64,000 bases of DNA from Antarcticimicrobium sediminis (GCF_004348975.1 NZ_SMFP01000004.1:124001-188000); one strand, 5' to 3'; positions 7,560-16,306 are shown, counted from the first letter of the stretch. Program-made: numbers and translations. The notes: generated by a model not told the origin, from the sequence alone.

Positions 7560-9008
7560 ATGCAGATGCCATTGCCCGACGCCGGGGTTCTGGCGCGCAA
7601 GGACCGGTTGGTCGCGCGCCTGTCGCAGGTTTTGCCGCCGGTCGCGTTGATCGACGATCCGGCGGAAACGCGCGCCTATGAATGCGACGCGCTGACCGCC
7701 TATCGCTGCGCGCCGATGTTGGCAGTGTTGCCCAGCTCGACGCAAGAGGTGTCGGATGTCCTGCGCATCTGCCACGAGGAGGGGGTGCCGGTGGTTCCCC
7801 GTGGCTCGGGCACATCGCTTGCCGGTGGGGCGCTGCCCACCGCCGACAGCGTGATCCTTGGCGTCGCGCGCATGAACGCGGTGCTTGAGACCGATTACGA
7901 CAACCGCATCATCCGGGTCCAGACCGGACGTACGAATCTGTCGGTGACGGGGGCTGTGGAGGAGGAATCGTTTTTCTATGCCCCCGACCCGTCGAGCCAG
8001 CTGGCCTGTGCCATTGCCGGCAATATTGCGATGAATTCCGGCGGCGCCCACTGCCTGAAATACGGGGTGACCACCAACAACCTGATGGGGGTGACGCTGG
8101 TGCAGATGGACGGCACCGTGATCGAGCTTGGCGGCGCCCACCTTGATGCCGGGGGGCTTGACCTGTTGGGGGTGATCTGCGGCTCTGAAGGGCAATTGGG
8201 CGTGGTGACCGAGGCCACCCTGCGCATCCTGCGCAAGCCCGAAGGCGCGTTGCCCGTGCTGATGGGGTTTGACGAGTCCGAAGTGGCCGGCGCCTGCGTC
8301 AGCGACATCATCAAGGCCGGTGTGCTGCCGGTGGCGATCGAATTCATGGACCGCCCCTGCATCCGCGCGACCGAGGCGTTCGCCCATGCCGGCTATCCCG
8401 ATTGCGAGGCGCTGCTGATCATCGAGGTCGAGGGATCGGACCCGGAAATCGCGCATCAACTGTCCCTCATCAAGGAGATCGCCGCACGTCACCATCCGGT
8501 CGAACTGCGCGAGGCGGCGGACGAGGACGAGGCGGGCCGGATCTGGCTGGGGCGGAAATCTGCCTTTGGGGCCATGGGGCAGATCAATGATTACATGTGC
8601 CTTGACGGTACCATCCCGGTGTCGTCCCTGCCGATGGTGCTGCGCCGGATCGGCGAGATGTCGAAAGAGTTCGGCCTTGATGTGGGGAATGTGTTCCACG
8701 CAGGCGATGGCAACATGCACCCGCTGATCCTGTTCGACGCCAACAAACCGGGTGATCTGGAAATCTGCGAGGCGTTCGGCGCGGAAATCCTCAAGCTTTG
8801 TGTCGAAGTGGGCGGATGCCTGACCGGCGAACATGGCGTCGGGGTCGAGAAACGCGATCTGATGTTGTTCCAGTATGATCTGGTGGATCTGGAGGCGCAG
8901 TTGACGGTCAAGGATGTGTTTGATCCCGCTTGGCTGCTGAACCCGGCCAAGGTGTTTCCGCTGGAGGTGACCGAAACCCGGCGTGCGCGCCCGATGGCTG
9001 CGGCATGA
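7560..9008 (+). CDS. glcD: Glycolate oxidase subunit GlcD (FAD-linked)
   Basis: GlcD is the catalytic FAD subunit of membrane-associated glycolate dehydrogenase, oxidising glycolate (or D-lactate) to glyoxylate. The 482 residues carry the FAD_binding_4 fold (VVPRGSGTSLAGGALP, about residues 79-94, and NIAMNSGGAHCLKYGVTTNN, about 156-175). The C-terminal FAD-oxidase domain includes NVFHAGDGNMHPLILFD and TGEHGVGVEKR. ATG 7560 is chosen over the GTG two codons upstream because GGAAGGG sits 5 bases before it. glcE and glcF follow. A dispersed repeat separates glcD from glcE. Confidence 0.95.
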   Translation: MQMPLPDAGVLARKDRLVARLSQVLPPVALIDDPAETRAYECDALTAYRCAPMLAVLPSSTQEVSDVLRICHEEGVPVVPRGSGTSLAGGALPTADSVILGVARMNAVLETDYDNRIIRVQTGRTNLSVTGAVEEESFFYAPDPSSQLACAIAGNIAMNSGGAHCLKYGVTTNNLMGVTLVQMDGTVIELGGAHLDAGGLDLLGVICGSEGQLGVVTEATLRILRKPEGALPVLMGFDESEVAGACVSDIIKAGVLPVAIEFMDRPCIRATEAFAHAGYPDCEALLIIEVEGSDPEIAHQLSLIKEIAARHHPVELREAADEDEAGRIWLGRKSAFGAMGQINDYMCLDGTIPVSSLPMVLRRIGEMSKEFGLDVGNVFHAGDGNMHPLILFDANKPGDLEICEAFGAEILKLCVEVGGCLTGEHGVGVEKRDLMLFQYDLVDLEAQLTVKDVFDPAWLLNPAKVFPLEVTETRRARPMAAA

Positions 9009-9009
9009 C

Positions 9010-9058
9010 GGGGGGCGTCGCCCCCCGCGCCCCCCAGAGTATTTTAACCAAGAAGAAG
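9010..9058 (+). repeat. Dispersed intergenic repeat (copy A), between glcD and glcE
   Basis: A perfect hairpin GGGGGGC-GTC-GCCCCCC (9010-9026) is followed by AGAGTATTTTAACCAAG and a GAAGAAG tail that ends directly at the first glcE ATG. Its purine-rich tail is the only ribosome-site-like sequence available to glcE. Confidence 0.75.
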
Positions 9059-10174
9059 ATGATGATGACGCCACAAAGTGAAGCTGACCTATGTGACGCC
9101 GTTCGGCAAGCCGAGGGGCCGCTGGCGATTCGCGGTGGCGGTACCCGTTTGACCGGGCAGGCGGGGGAGCTGTTGAGCGTTGCGGGGCTGAGCGGGATCA
9201 CCCTGTATGATCCGGGCGCGCTGACCATGGTGGCGCAGGCGGGCACACCGCTGGCCGAGATCGAGGCGGCGCTGGCCAGTGAAAACCAGCGCCTTGCGTT
9301 TGAGCCGATGGACCATCGCGCGCTGTTGAGCACTGTTGGTGCGCCCAGCATCGGTGGGATCTTTGCCGCCAATATCTCTGGCCCGCGCCGGGTGCAGGTG
9401 GGCGCGGCGCGCGATTTCCTGCTGGGGGTGCGCTATGTCGATGGCATGGGGCAGGCGATTAAGAACGGCGGCCGGGTGATGAAGAATGTCACCGGCTATG
9501 ATCTGGTCAAGCTGATGGCCGGTAGCTGGGGCACGCTGGGGGTTTTGTCGGAAGTTTCCTTCAAGGTTCTGCCGAGGCCGGAGACCGAGGCGACGCTGCG
9601 CTTTGCCGTGGACGGGGCCGGGTCGGCGGTGCAGCTGCTGTCCGCAGCACTTGGTGCGCCTTACGAGGTGTCGGGCGCGGGCTATGATCCGGCGCAGGGG
9701 GCGGCGCTGTTGCGGATCGAGGGTTTCGCCGATTCGGTCGCCTATCGCGCTGGAAAGCTGTCGACGCTTCTGGCCGCCGCGGGCGCAGTGGATCTTGTGG
9801 ACGACCCGGCGAAATCCGCGTTGCTCTGGGCTGCGCTCCGCGATGTGGCGCCGTTCCGGGATGCCTTGGGGGATGTCTGGCGGATCTCGTGCAAACCCTC
9901 GCAGGCGCCGGAGTTGACCGCGCGGCTTGAGGCCGAGGCGCTGTTGTTCGACTGGGGCGGTGGGCTGATCTGGGCGCTTGTGCCCGAAGGCTGCGACATG
10001 CGCGCGCGCGGGGGGGCCTATGACGGGCACGCGACGTTGATGCGCGCCGCTCCCGAGACCCGCGCTCGGCTGGGTATGTTTCAGCCGCAGCCGGCGCCGC
10101 TGGCGGCGATCGAGGCCGGGCTGCGGGCGAAATTCGATCCGCGCGGCATTTTCAATCCGGGGCTGATGGGCTGA
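9059..10174 (+). CDS. glcE: Glycolate oxidase subunit GlcE
   Basis: A 371-residue second FAD-binding subunit of glycolate dehydrogenase. It shares the FAD_binding_4 core with GlcD but is shorter: PLAIRGGGTRLTG near residue 22, then GGIFAANISGPRRVQVGAARDFLLG and NVTGYDLVKLMAGSWGTLGVLSEVSFKV. The C-terminus RAKFDPRGIFNPG is the usual GlcE ending. Three ATG codons in a row (9059, 9062, 9065) are possible starts; the first is taken. The stop overlaps the glcF start as TGATG. Confidence 0.92.
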   Translation: MMMTPQSEADLCDAVRQAEGPLAIRGGGTRLTGQAGELLSVAGLSGITLYDPGALTMVAQAGTPLAEIEAALASENQRLAFEPMDHRALLSTVGAPSIGGIFAANISGPRRVQVGAARDFLLGVRYVDGMGQAIKNGGRVMKNVTGYDLVKLMAGSWGTLGVLSEVSFKVLPRPETEATLRFAVDGAGSAVQLLSAALGAPYEVSGAGYDPAQGAALLRIEGFADSVAYRAGKLSTLLAAAGAVDLVDDPAKSALLWAALRDVAPFRDALGDVWRISCKPSQAPELTARLEAEALLFDWGGGLIWALVPEGCDMRARGGAYDGHATLMRAAPETRARLGMFQPQPAPLAAIEAGLRAKFDPRGIFNPGLMG

Positions 10175-11490
10175 TGAAAACCGAATTCACCGAAGCACAG
10201 CTGAGCGACCCCGGCACCGCGCGCGCCAACGAGATCCTGCGCGCCTGTGTGCATTGCGGCTTTTGCACCGCGACCTGCCCGACCTATCAGGTGTTGGGCG
10301 ATGAGTTGGACAGCCCGCGCGGGCGCATCTATCTGATCAAGGACATGCTTGAGAACGAGCGTGTGCCGGATGAAAAGACCGTGCGCCATATCGATCGCTG
10401 CCTGTCCTGTCTGGCCTGCATGACCACTTGCCCCTCGGGCGTGCATTACATGCATCTGGTCGATCATGCCCGCGCCTATATCGAGAAACATTATGACCGC
10501 CCTTGGCATGACCGCGCCCTGCGCTGGCTGTTGGCGCGGATCTTGCCCTATCCGGGGCGGTTCCGGTTGGCGCTGCTGGGGGCCAAGATCGCGCGGCCCT
10601 TTCGCGGCCTGATCCCGGATGCGCGGCTGCGCGCGATGCTCGACATGGCGCCCCGCGTGATCCCGCCGGTCAGCCGCAATGACAGCCCGCAAAGTTTCGC
10701 GCCCAAGGTCGAGAAGCGGATGCGCGTGGCGCTGATGACCGGCTGCGCGCAAAAGGCGCTGAACACCGATATCAACGACGCCACCATCCGCCTGCTGCGG
10801 CGGTTGGGCTGCGAAGTGGTGGTGGCGAAAGGTGCCGGGTGTTGCGGCGCGCTGACCCATCACATGGGAAAATCCGACGACAGCTATGCCAGCGCCGCAA
10901 AGAACATCCGCGCCTGGACGGCTGAAATCGAGGGCGAGGGGCTGGATGCCATCGTCATCAACACCTCGGGCTGCGGCACCACGGTCAAGGATTACGGCCA
11001 TATGTTCGCGCAGGACCCTCTGGCCGGGGACGCCGCCCGCGTCGCCGCGCTGGCGATGGATGTCAGCGAGGTGTTGATGAAGCTCGACCTGCCCGAGGGC
11101 AGCGACCGGGGCCTGACCGTGGCCTATCATGCTGCCTGTTCGCTCCAGCACGGGCAACAGATCAAGACGCACCCCAAGACCTTGCTGAAGCGCGCGGGCT
11201 TTACCGTGGTCGAACCTGCTGACAGCCATCTGTGCTGCGGCTCGGCGGGCACCTATAACCTGATGCAGCCGGAAATTTCGGGCCAACTCAAGACGCGCAA
11301 GATCCGCACGCTTGAGGCGAAAAATCCTGATGTCATCGCGGCGGGAAATATCGGCTGCATGATGCAGATCGGTTCGGGCACCGGCATTCCGGTGGTGCAT
11401 ACGGTTGAACTGCTTGACTGGGCCACGGGCGGGCCGTTGCCGCCCACGCTTGCGGGGCGCGATCCGGCGGTGCAAGACCTGCGCGGGTAA
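10174..11490 (+). CDS. glcF: Glycolate oxidase iron-sulfur subunit GlcF
   Basis: GlcF passes electrons from the GlcDE flavins to the quinone pool. Two ferredoxin-type cluster motifs are near the N-terminus: CVHCGFCTATCP (about residues 26-37) and CLSCLACMTTCP (about 76-87). Two CCG-type cysteine-rich domains follow (GAGCCGALTHHMGK about 227-240, and SHLCCGSAGTYNLM about 353-366). The 438 residues are near normal length. It is translationally coupled to glcE and is the last gene of glcDEF. Confidence 0.95.
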   Translation: MKTEFTEAQLSDPGTARANEILRACVHCGFCTATCPTYQVLGDELDSPRGRIYLIKDMLENERVPDEKTVRHIDRCLSCLACMTTCPSGVHYMHLVDHARAYIEKHYDRPWHDRALRWLLARILPYPGRFRLALLGAKIARPFRGLIPDARLRAMLDMAPRVIPPVSRNDSPQSFAPKVEKRMRVALMTGCAQKALNTDINDATIRLLRRLGCEVVVAKGAGCCGALTHHMGKSDDSYASAAKNIRAWTAEIEGEGLDAIVINTSGCGTTVKDYGHMFAQDPLAGDAARVAALAMDVSEVLMKLDLPEGSDRGLTVAYHAACSLQHGQQIKTHPKTLLKRAGFTVVEPADSHLCCGSAGTYNLMQPEISGQLKTRKIRTLEAKNPDVIAAGNIGCMMQIGSGTGIPVVHTVELLDWATGGPLPPTLAGRDPAVQDLRG

Positions 11491-11576
11491 TTGCCTGCCC
11501 CGCGCCCTAATTTCGCCCAACCGCGCCCCTAGACCGATCCCAACGATTGGGCGTTCAGGACAAGACGGAGAGGCAT

Positions 11577-12395
11577 GTGCGACACTGGTTTGCGGCATTG
11601 GCGATGGTGGTTCTGCCCGCATTGGCGCAGGCCGATGATTCGCGGCTGCAACAGCTTGAAAGCCTTGATGCCGGCCGGGCCTGGCAGGCGGTCGGGCGGC
11701 TTGATATCGGCGGCTTGGGCTTTTGCACCGGCACCTTGATCGCGCCCGATCTGGTGCTCACGGCGGCGCATTGCCTGTTCGACAAGGCCAGCAAAGCGCG
11801 CATTGACCCGCAGCGGATCGAATTCCTTGCCGGCTGGCGCAACGGGCGCGCCTCGGCCTATCGTCAGGTGCGCCGCGCGGTCGTGCATCCCGATTATGTC
11901 TATGACAGCGATGTCTCGCCCGAACGGGTGCGCCGCGATCTGGCACTACTGCAGCTTCAGCATCCGATCCGCAACACCACCGTGACCCCGTTCGACACCG
12001 CCACGCGCCCCGCCGCGGGTGATGAGGTTGGCGTCGTCTCTTATGCGCGCGACCGCTCCGAAGCGCCGGCACTGCAAGAGGTCTGCGGCGTGATGGCCCG
12101 CCAGCAGGGTATTCTGGTGATGTCCTGCGATGTTGACTTCGGCTCATCCGGGGCACCGATCTTTTCGTTCGAGGGCGCCACGCCGCGCATTGTCTCGGTT
12201 GTTTCAGCCAAGGCCGAAGTGCGCGGCGACCGGGTGGCGCTGGGGACCGAACTTGGCGAACCACTGGCGCTTTTGCGGGCGATCATGAAGGCCGGGCGCG
12301 GCTATGCCTTGGCCCCGGCACCGGACAGCAACCGCGTGGTTGTGGGCGGCGTGCGGCGTGACACCGGCGCGAAGTTCATCCGCCCCGGCGGCTAA
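11577..12395 (+). CDS. Secreted trypsin-like serine protease
   Basis: A periplasmic or secreted S1-family protease of 272 residues. The signal peptide is VRHWFAALAMVVLPALAQA. The catalytic triad is visible: LTAAHCLFD (His, about residue 63), RRDLALLQL (Asp, about 123) and DFGSSGAPIF (Ser, about 192). There is no PDZ domain, so it is not DegP-like. The GTG at 11577 is chosen because it begins the signal peptide and has GGAG six bases upstream; an ATG two bases earlier is out of frame. The C-terminal tail after residue 235 is low in predicted structure. The substrate is unknown. Confidence 0.82.
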   Translation: MRHWFAALAMVVLPALAQADDSRLQQLESLDAGRAWQAVGRLDIGGLGFCTGTLIAPDLVLTAAHCLFDKASKARIDPQRIEFLAGWRNGRASAYRQVRRAVVHPDYVYDSDVSPERVRRDLALLQLQHPIRNTTVTPFDTATRPAAGDEVGVVSYARDRSEAPALQEVCGVMARQQGILVMSCDVDFGSSGAPIFSFEGATPRIVSVVSAKAEVRGDRVALGTELGEPLALLRAIMKAGRGYALAPAPDSNRVVVGGVRRDTGAKFIRPGG

Positions 12396-12421
12396 GACCC
12401 GTTTTCGTCCCGCGCCCGGGG

Positions 12422-12450
12422 CTTGAAACCCGCCTATCTGCTTCCCACAT
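12422..12450 (+). promoter_or_regulatory. Candidate heat-shock (RpoH) promoter for hsp20
   Basis: CTTGAAA (12422-12428) and CCCACAT (12444-12450) lie 15 bases apart, about 100 bases before the Hsp20 gene. They resemble the sigma-32 elements CTTGAAA and CCCCATNT. The downstream gene is a heat-shock chaperone, which supports the reading. Confidence 0.5.
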
Positions 12451-12550
12451 TTTTCATGTCCGGATCGCCTGTTTGGGGTCCGGATCTGTTCTTGCCCGTC
12501 CGTTTCGGAGGGCTCTTCGTGAATCGCTCGAACCAAGAGGATGACGACAT

Positions 12551-13030
12551 ATGCGTACGTTTGATTTTGCACCGCTGCATCGGGCCACTGTCGGCTTTGA
12601 CCAGATCGCCGATCTGATGGACCGGATACTGGCCAATGACGTGGGCCAGCCCAGCTATCCGCCCTATAACATCGAAAAGACTGCCGCCGATGCCTATCGC
12701 ATTTCGATCGCGGTGGCGGGCTTCTCCGAGGCCGACCTGTCGGTCGAGGTCCGTGAACACGCGCTGATTGTTTCGGCCAAAAAGGCCGAAGAGGATCACA
12801 ACCGCGCCTATCTGCACCGTGGCATCGCCACCCGCGCGTTTGAGCGTCGCTTTACGCTGGCCGATCATGTCCGCATCACCGGCGCCAGCCACGCGGACGG
12901 TATGCTTCATATCGATCTCAAGCGGGAAGTGCCCGAAGCCCTGAAACCGCGCCGGATCGAGATCGCTTCGACCAGCCCGGTCACTTCCGAAGTGCTGGAG
13001 GCCGAGGCCGAAAACACGCCGGTGAACTAA
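12551..13030 (+). CDS. Hsp20 family small heat-shock protein
   Basis: A 159-residue ATP-independent holdase of the IbpA type that binds unfolding proteins in the cytoplasm. The N-terminus MRTFDFAPLHRATVGFDQI and the alpha-crystallin domain (PPYNIEKTAADAYRISIAVA to GMLHIDLKREVPE, about residues 38-130) are clear. The end of the domain (ERRFTLADHVRI) resembles E. coli IbpA/IbpB. It stands alone, with a heat-shock-type promoter upstream and strong hairpins downstream, as expected for a highly induced single gene. Confidence 0.92.
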   Translation: MRTFDFAPLHRATVGFDQIADLMDRILANDVGQPSYPPYNIEKTAADAYRISIAVAGFSEADLSVEVREHALIVSAKKAEEDHNRAYLHRGIATRAFERRFTLADHVRITGASHADGMLHIDLKREVPEALKPRRIEIASTSPVTSEVLEAEAENTPVN

Positions 13031-13041
13031 CTGGGAACCCT

Positions 13042-13112
13042 GTCCTCGCGCCGGGCAGATGTCCGGCGCGAGGACCATCAAGGGTTTTGCGCGCCCGGTC
13101 TCAAGGGCGCGC
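13042..13112. repeat. Two strong hairpins behind hsp20
   Basis: GTCCTCGCGCCGG (13042-13054) pairs perfectly with 13063-13075 (13 bp, 8-nt loop). GCGCGCCC (13089-13096) pairs with 13105-13112 (8 bp). Neither has a T-run. Together with the terminator at 13117 they make three hairpins in 110 bases. Confidence 0.75.
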
Positions 13113-13116
13113 AATC

Positions 13117-13154
13117 GCCCCCGTATCCGGCTTTGATCGGATGCGGGGGCTTTT
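13117..13154 (+). terminator. Rho-independent terminator of hsp20
   Basis: GCCCCCGTATCCG (13117-13129) pairs with 13138-13150, 13 positions with one G-T wobble and an 8-nt loop. TTTT follows at 13151-13154. It ends four bases before the stop codon of the convergent gabD gene. Confidence 0.8.
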
Positions 13155-13157
13155 CAA

Positions 13158-14633
13158 TCAAACCGCCATGCAGACGTATTTCATTTCGAGGAATTCCTCG
13201 ATGCCGTGATGGCTACCCTCGCGGCCCAGCCCGGATTGCTTGACCCCGCCAAACGGCGCAACCTCGGTCGAGATGATGCCGGTGTTGACACCAACGATGC
13301 CATATTCCAGCGTCTCGGCCACTTTGTAGACCCGGCTCAGATCCTTGGCATAGAAATAGGCGGCAAGGCCAAAGATGGTGTCGTTGGCCATCGCGATCAC
13401 CTCGTCCACATCCTCGAACTTGAACAGCGGGGCGAGGGGGCCAAAGGTTTCCTCCTTGGCCACTTTCATCGCCTGCGTGACGCCGGTGACAATTGTCGGC
13501 TCAAAGAAATTCGCGCCCAGGTTCGAGCGGTGGCCGCCGGTCAGCACTGCTCCGCCCTTTTCGGTGACGTCGCCCAGATGCTCCAGCACCTTCTCGATGG
13601 CGTCCTGATTGATCAGCGGCCCGGTGGTTACACCCGCGTCCAGACCATCGCCGACCTTCAGGTTCTCAACCGCCACTTTCAGCTTTTCGGCAAAGGCGTC
13701 ATAAACCCCCGCCTGCACATAAATCCGGTTGGCACAGACACAGGTCTGGCCGTTGTTGCGGAATTTGCACATCATCGCGCCCTCGACGGCGGCGTCCAGA
13801 TCGGCGTCGTCAAACACGATGAAGGGCGCGTTGCCGCCCAGCTCCATCGAGCATTTCATCACCTGATCGGCAGCTTGGCGCAACAGGATGCGGCCAACTT
13901 CGGTCGACCCGGTAAAGGTCAGCTTGCGCACCTGTGGGTTTTCGCAGAACTCCTTGCCGATCTCGCTGGAGCGTGACGAGGGCAGCACGTTGAACACGCC
14001 CGCCGGGATGCCCGCGCGCTCGGCCAGAACCCCCAGCACCAGCGCCGACAGCGGCGTCTCGGCGGCCGGGCGGGCGACAAAGGCACAGCCAGCGGCCAGA
14101 GCCGGCGCGGCCTTGCGGGTGATCATCGCGTTGGGAAAGTTCCACGGCGTGATCGAGGCAGCGACCCCGATCGGTTGCTTCATTACCGTGATCCGCTTGT
14201 CGCGCTGGTGGCCCGGGATCGTCTCGCCATAGATCCGTTTGGCTTCCTCGCCAAAGAATTCGACGAAGGAGGCGCCATAGACGATTTCGCCCTTGGCCTC
14301 GGCGTGGGGCTTGCCCTGCTCGGCGGTCAGGATCGTCGCAAGATCATCGGCATTCTCGATCATCAGGTCGAACCATTTGCGCAGCACGGCGGCGCGTTCT
14401 TTGCCGGTCCAGCTTGCCCATTCTTTTTGCACCACATAGGCGCGGTCGATGGCGCCCGCCACCTGGGCGCGGCTCAGGTCGGCCACCTCGGCGATGACGT
14501 CGCCGCGCGCCGGGTTGGTCACAGCGAATGTGCCGTTCTCACCGGCCACCCATTGGCCGTCGATATAGGCTTCGGTCGCCAGCAGGCTGGGATCTTTCAG
14601 CAGGGATTTCAGGTTGGTGGGTGCGTCGAGCAT
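13158..14633 (-). CDS. gabD: NAD(P)-dependent succinate-semialdehyde dehydrogenase
   Basis: An aldehyde dehydrogenase of 491 residues that oxidises a dicarboxylic semialdehyde (succinate semialdehyde; family members also take glutarate semialdehyde). Key sites are ITPWNFPNAMITRK (cofactor pocket, about residue 158), FTGSTEVGR, MELGGNAPF with the general-base Glu, and NNGQTCVCANR with the nucleophile Cys. The ATG at 14633 follows a GGAGGAG site; longer in-frame upstream sequence is antisense of the creatinase gene. It is divergent from the creatinase. A role in the neighbouring catabolic genes is possible but only inferred. Confidence 0.88.
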   Translation of the reverse strand: MLDAPTNLKSLLKDPSLLATEAYIDGQWVAGENGTFAVTNPARGDVIAEVADLSRAQVAGAIDRAYVVQKEWASWTGKERAAVLRKWFDLMIENADDLATILTAEQGKPHAEAKGEIVYGASFVEFFGEEAKRIYGETIPGHQRDKRITVMKQPIGVAASITPWNFPNAMITRKAAPALAAGCAFVARPAAETPLSALVLGVLAERAGIPAGVFNVLPSSRSSEIGKEFCENPQVRKLTFTGSTEVGRILLRQAADQVMKCSMELGGNAPFIVFDDADLDAAVEGAMMCKFRNNGQTCVCANRIYVQAGVYDAFAEKLKVAVENLKVGDGLDAGVTTGPLINQDAIEKVLEHLGDVTEKGGAVLTGGHRSNLGANFFEPTIVTGVTQAMKVAKEETFGPLAPLFKFEDVDEVIAMANDTIFGLAAYFYAKDLSRVYKVAETLEYGIVGVNTGIISTEVAPFGGVKQSGLGREGSHHGIEEFLEMKYVCMAV

Positions 14634-14912
14634 GGCGGGTCTCCTCCGGTTTCCGATCAACATGTTTGGTCGCCCCAGCGCGCCGGGGTGTCCATCTGCC
14701 CCCTTGGTAGAGCAGAGCCCTCCGCGCTGCAAAGCCTGTTTCAAGCGTGATCCTGTCGCAAACGGGCTTGCGCCAGCCAAGGGGCTGGGCCAGTCTGGCC
14801 TCGGGCTTGGCGATGGCGTCGCCGCATTCCCCGCGCGGATGTTGCGGAGCATGGGGAACCGCCCGCTTTTCCGTCCTGTACGCCGGGACCTTTCTGCAAA
14901 GGAGGGTCTGTG

Positions 14913-16133
14913 ATGACCGAACGCCCTGAGTTTTTCCGTTTCCACACCGACAAGAAGGCGGGCGAAAAGGCCCCGCTGCCGTTTGCCGACAGCGAATATC
15001 AGGCCCGTCTCAACGGGCTGCGCACTGCGATGGACGAGGCCGGTGCAACCGCCGTCGTGCTGACCTCGATGCACAACGTCGCCTATTACTCCGGCTTTCT
15101 CTATTGTTCCTTTGGTCGCCCCTATGCCTTGGTGGTGACCGAGGATGCGGCCGTGATCCTTTCCGCCGGTATCGACGCCGGCCAGCCATGGCGGCGCAGC
15201 TTTTGCGATGCCATCACCTATACCGACTGGACCCGCGACAATTTCTGGCGCGCCGTGCTCTCGGTCACCGGCCCGAACGGTGTCGTGGGATACGAGGGCG
15301 ATCACCTCACCCTGATGCAGCGCGACAAGCTTGAGGATTTTCTCACCCCCATCACGATGGTCGATCTGGCCCCGGCCACCATGCGTCAGCGGATGCATAA
15401 ATCGCCGGCCGAGATCGCGCTGATCCGGGCCGGTGCGCAGGTGGCCGATGTCGGCGGCTACGCCATCCGCGACGCGGTGAAAGTGGGCGCGCGCGAGATT
15501 GACGTGGCCATGGCGGGCCGCGACGCGATGGAGCTTGAGATCGCGCATCGTTTCCCCGATGCCGAATACCGCGACACCTGGGTCTGGTTTCAGTCCGGCC
15601 TCAATACCGACGGTGCCCACAATCCGGTCACCTCTCGCCGGTTGAAGCGCGGCGGCATCCTGTCGCTGAACACCTTCCCGATGATCTCGGGCTATTACAC
15701 CGCGCTGGAACGCACCCTGTTCCTTGGCGAGGTCGATGCGGCCAGCCTGAAAATCTGGGAGGCCAACGTCGCCGCCCATGAATACGGCATGTCGCTGCTG
15801 CAACCGGGGATCAGCTGCGCCGAGGTGACTCAAGCCATCAATGCCTTCTTTGCCGAGCGTGACCTGCTGCAATACCGCAGCTTCGGCTATGGCCACTCGT
15901 TTGGCGTGTTGTCGCACTACTATGGCCGCGAGGCCGGGCTGGAACTGCGCGAGGATGTCGACACCGTGCTGGAACCGGGCATGGTGATCAGCATGGAGCC
16001 GATGTTGACCCTGCCTCAGGGCCAGCCCGGCGCCGGCGGGTATCGCGAACACGACATTCTGGTGATCACCGAAGACGGCAATGATAACATCACCGGATAC
16101 CCCTACGGCCCGGCGTTCAACGTGGTGGAGTGA
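14913..16133 (+). CDS. Creatinase (creatine amidinohydrolase)
   Basis: An M24 'pita-bread' enzyme of 406 residues that would hydrolyse creatine to sarcosine and urea. The match to Pseudomonas creatinase is close along the whole length: FLYCSFGRPYALVVTED (about residues 62-78), QPWRR, YTDWTRDN, TWVWFQSGLNTDGAHNPVT with the catalytic His at 236, SLNTFPMISGYYTALERTLF, YGHSFGVLSHYYGREAGLEL and GMVISMEPM. The metal-ligand set of M24 aminopeptidases is not complete, as expected for the metal-free creatinases. An AAAGGAGGG site precedes ATG 14913. No creatininase or sarcosine oxidase is in the window. Confidence 0.88.
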   Translation: MTERPEFFRFHTDKKAGEKAPLPFADSEYQARLNGLRTAMDEAGATAVVLTSMHNVAYYSGFLYCSFGRPYALVVTEDAAVILSAGIDAGQPWRRSFCDAITYTDWTRDNFWRAVLSVTGPNGVVGYEGDHLTLMQRDKLEDFLTPITMVDLAPATMRQRMHKSPAEIALIRAGAQVADVGGYAIRDAVKVGAREIDVAMAGRDAMELEIAHRFPDAEYRDTWVWFQSGLNTDGAHNPVTSRRLKRGGILSLNTFPMISGYYTALERTLFLGEVDAASLKIWEANVAAHEYGMSLLQPGISCAEVTQAINAFFAERDLLQYRSFGYGHSFGVLSHYYGREAGLELREDVDTVLEPGMVISMEPMLTLPQGQPGAGGYREHDILVITEDGNDNITGYPYGPAFNVVE

Positions 16134-16144
16134 GGCGCGCCCGG

Positions 16145-16167
16145 AAAAAGGTCCAGTGGACCTTTTT
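16145..16167. terminator. Bidirectional terminator behind creatinase
   Basis: AAAAAGGTCC (16145-16154), a 3-base AGT loop and GGACCTTTTT (16158-16167) form a perfect 10-bp inverted repeat with T-runs on both strands. It lies 12 bases after the creatinase stop. Confidence 0.85.
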
Positions 16168-16245
16168 CAGCGCCGAACGGGCGGAGCCCCGGACATGCGC
16201 GCCCTTCTCACCGGCAACGGGTGGGCTACAGAGGAAGGCCCCCCA

Positions 16246-16296
16246 CTTCTCTTTGTCAAAAAATACTCTCGCCGAAGGCATGGCGCGCAGCGCCAT
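16246..16296 (-). repeat. Dispersed intergenic repeat (copy B)
   Basis: Reverse orientation. Read on the minus strand it is hairpin ATGGCGC-TGC-GCGCCAT (16280-16296), then CCTTCGGCGAGAGTATTTT and an A/G-rich tail to 16246. It is nearly the same as copy E at 51.2 kb, including the ATGCCTYCGGCG stretch. It lies between the convergent creatinase and marR genes. Confidence 0.75.
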
Positions 16297-16306
16297 CATC
16301 ATCCGC

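Noticed and set aside
14704-14715. TTGGTAGAGCAG, which looks like the D-arm of a tRNA
   Set aside because: There is no matching GCTC arm before it, no anticodon stem of seven-base loop and no T-arm at the right distance. It is a chance match.
14634-16052. A long in-frame N-terminal extension of gabD (total 964 codons)
   Set aside because: The extension is antisense to the creatinase gene and has no family match. ATG 14633 with GGAGGAG gives the normal length.
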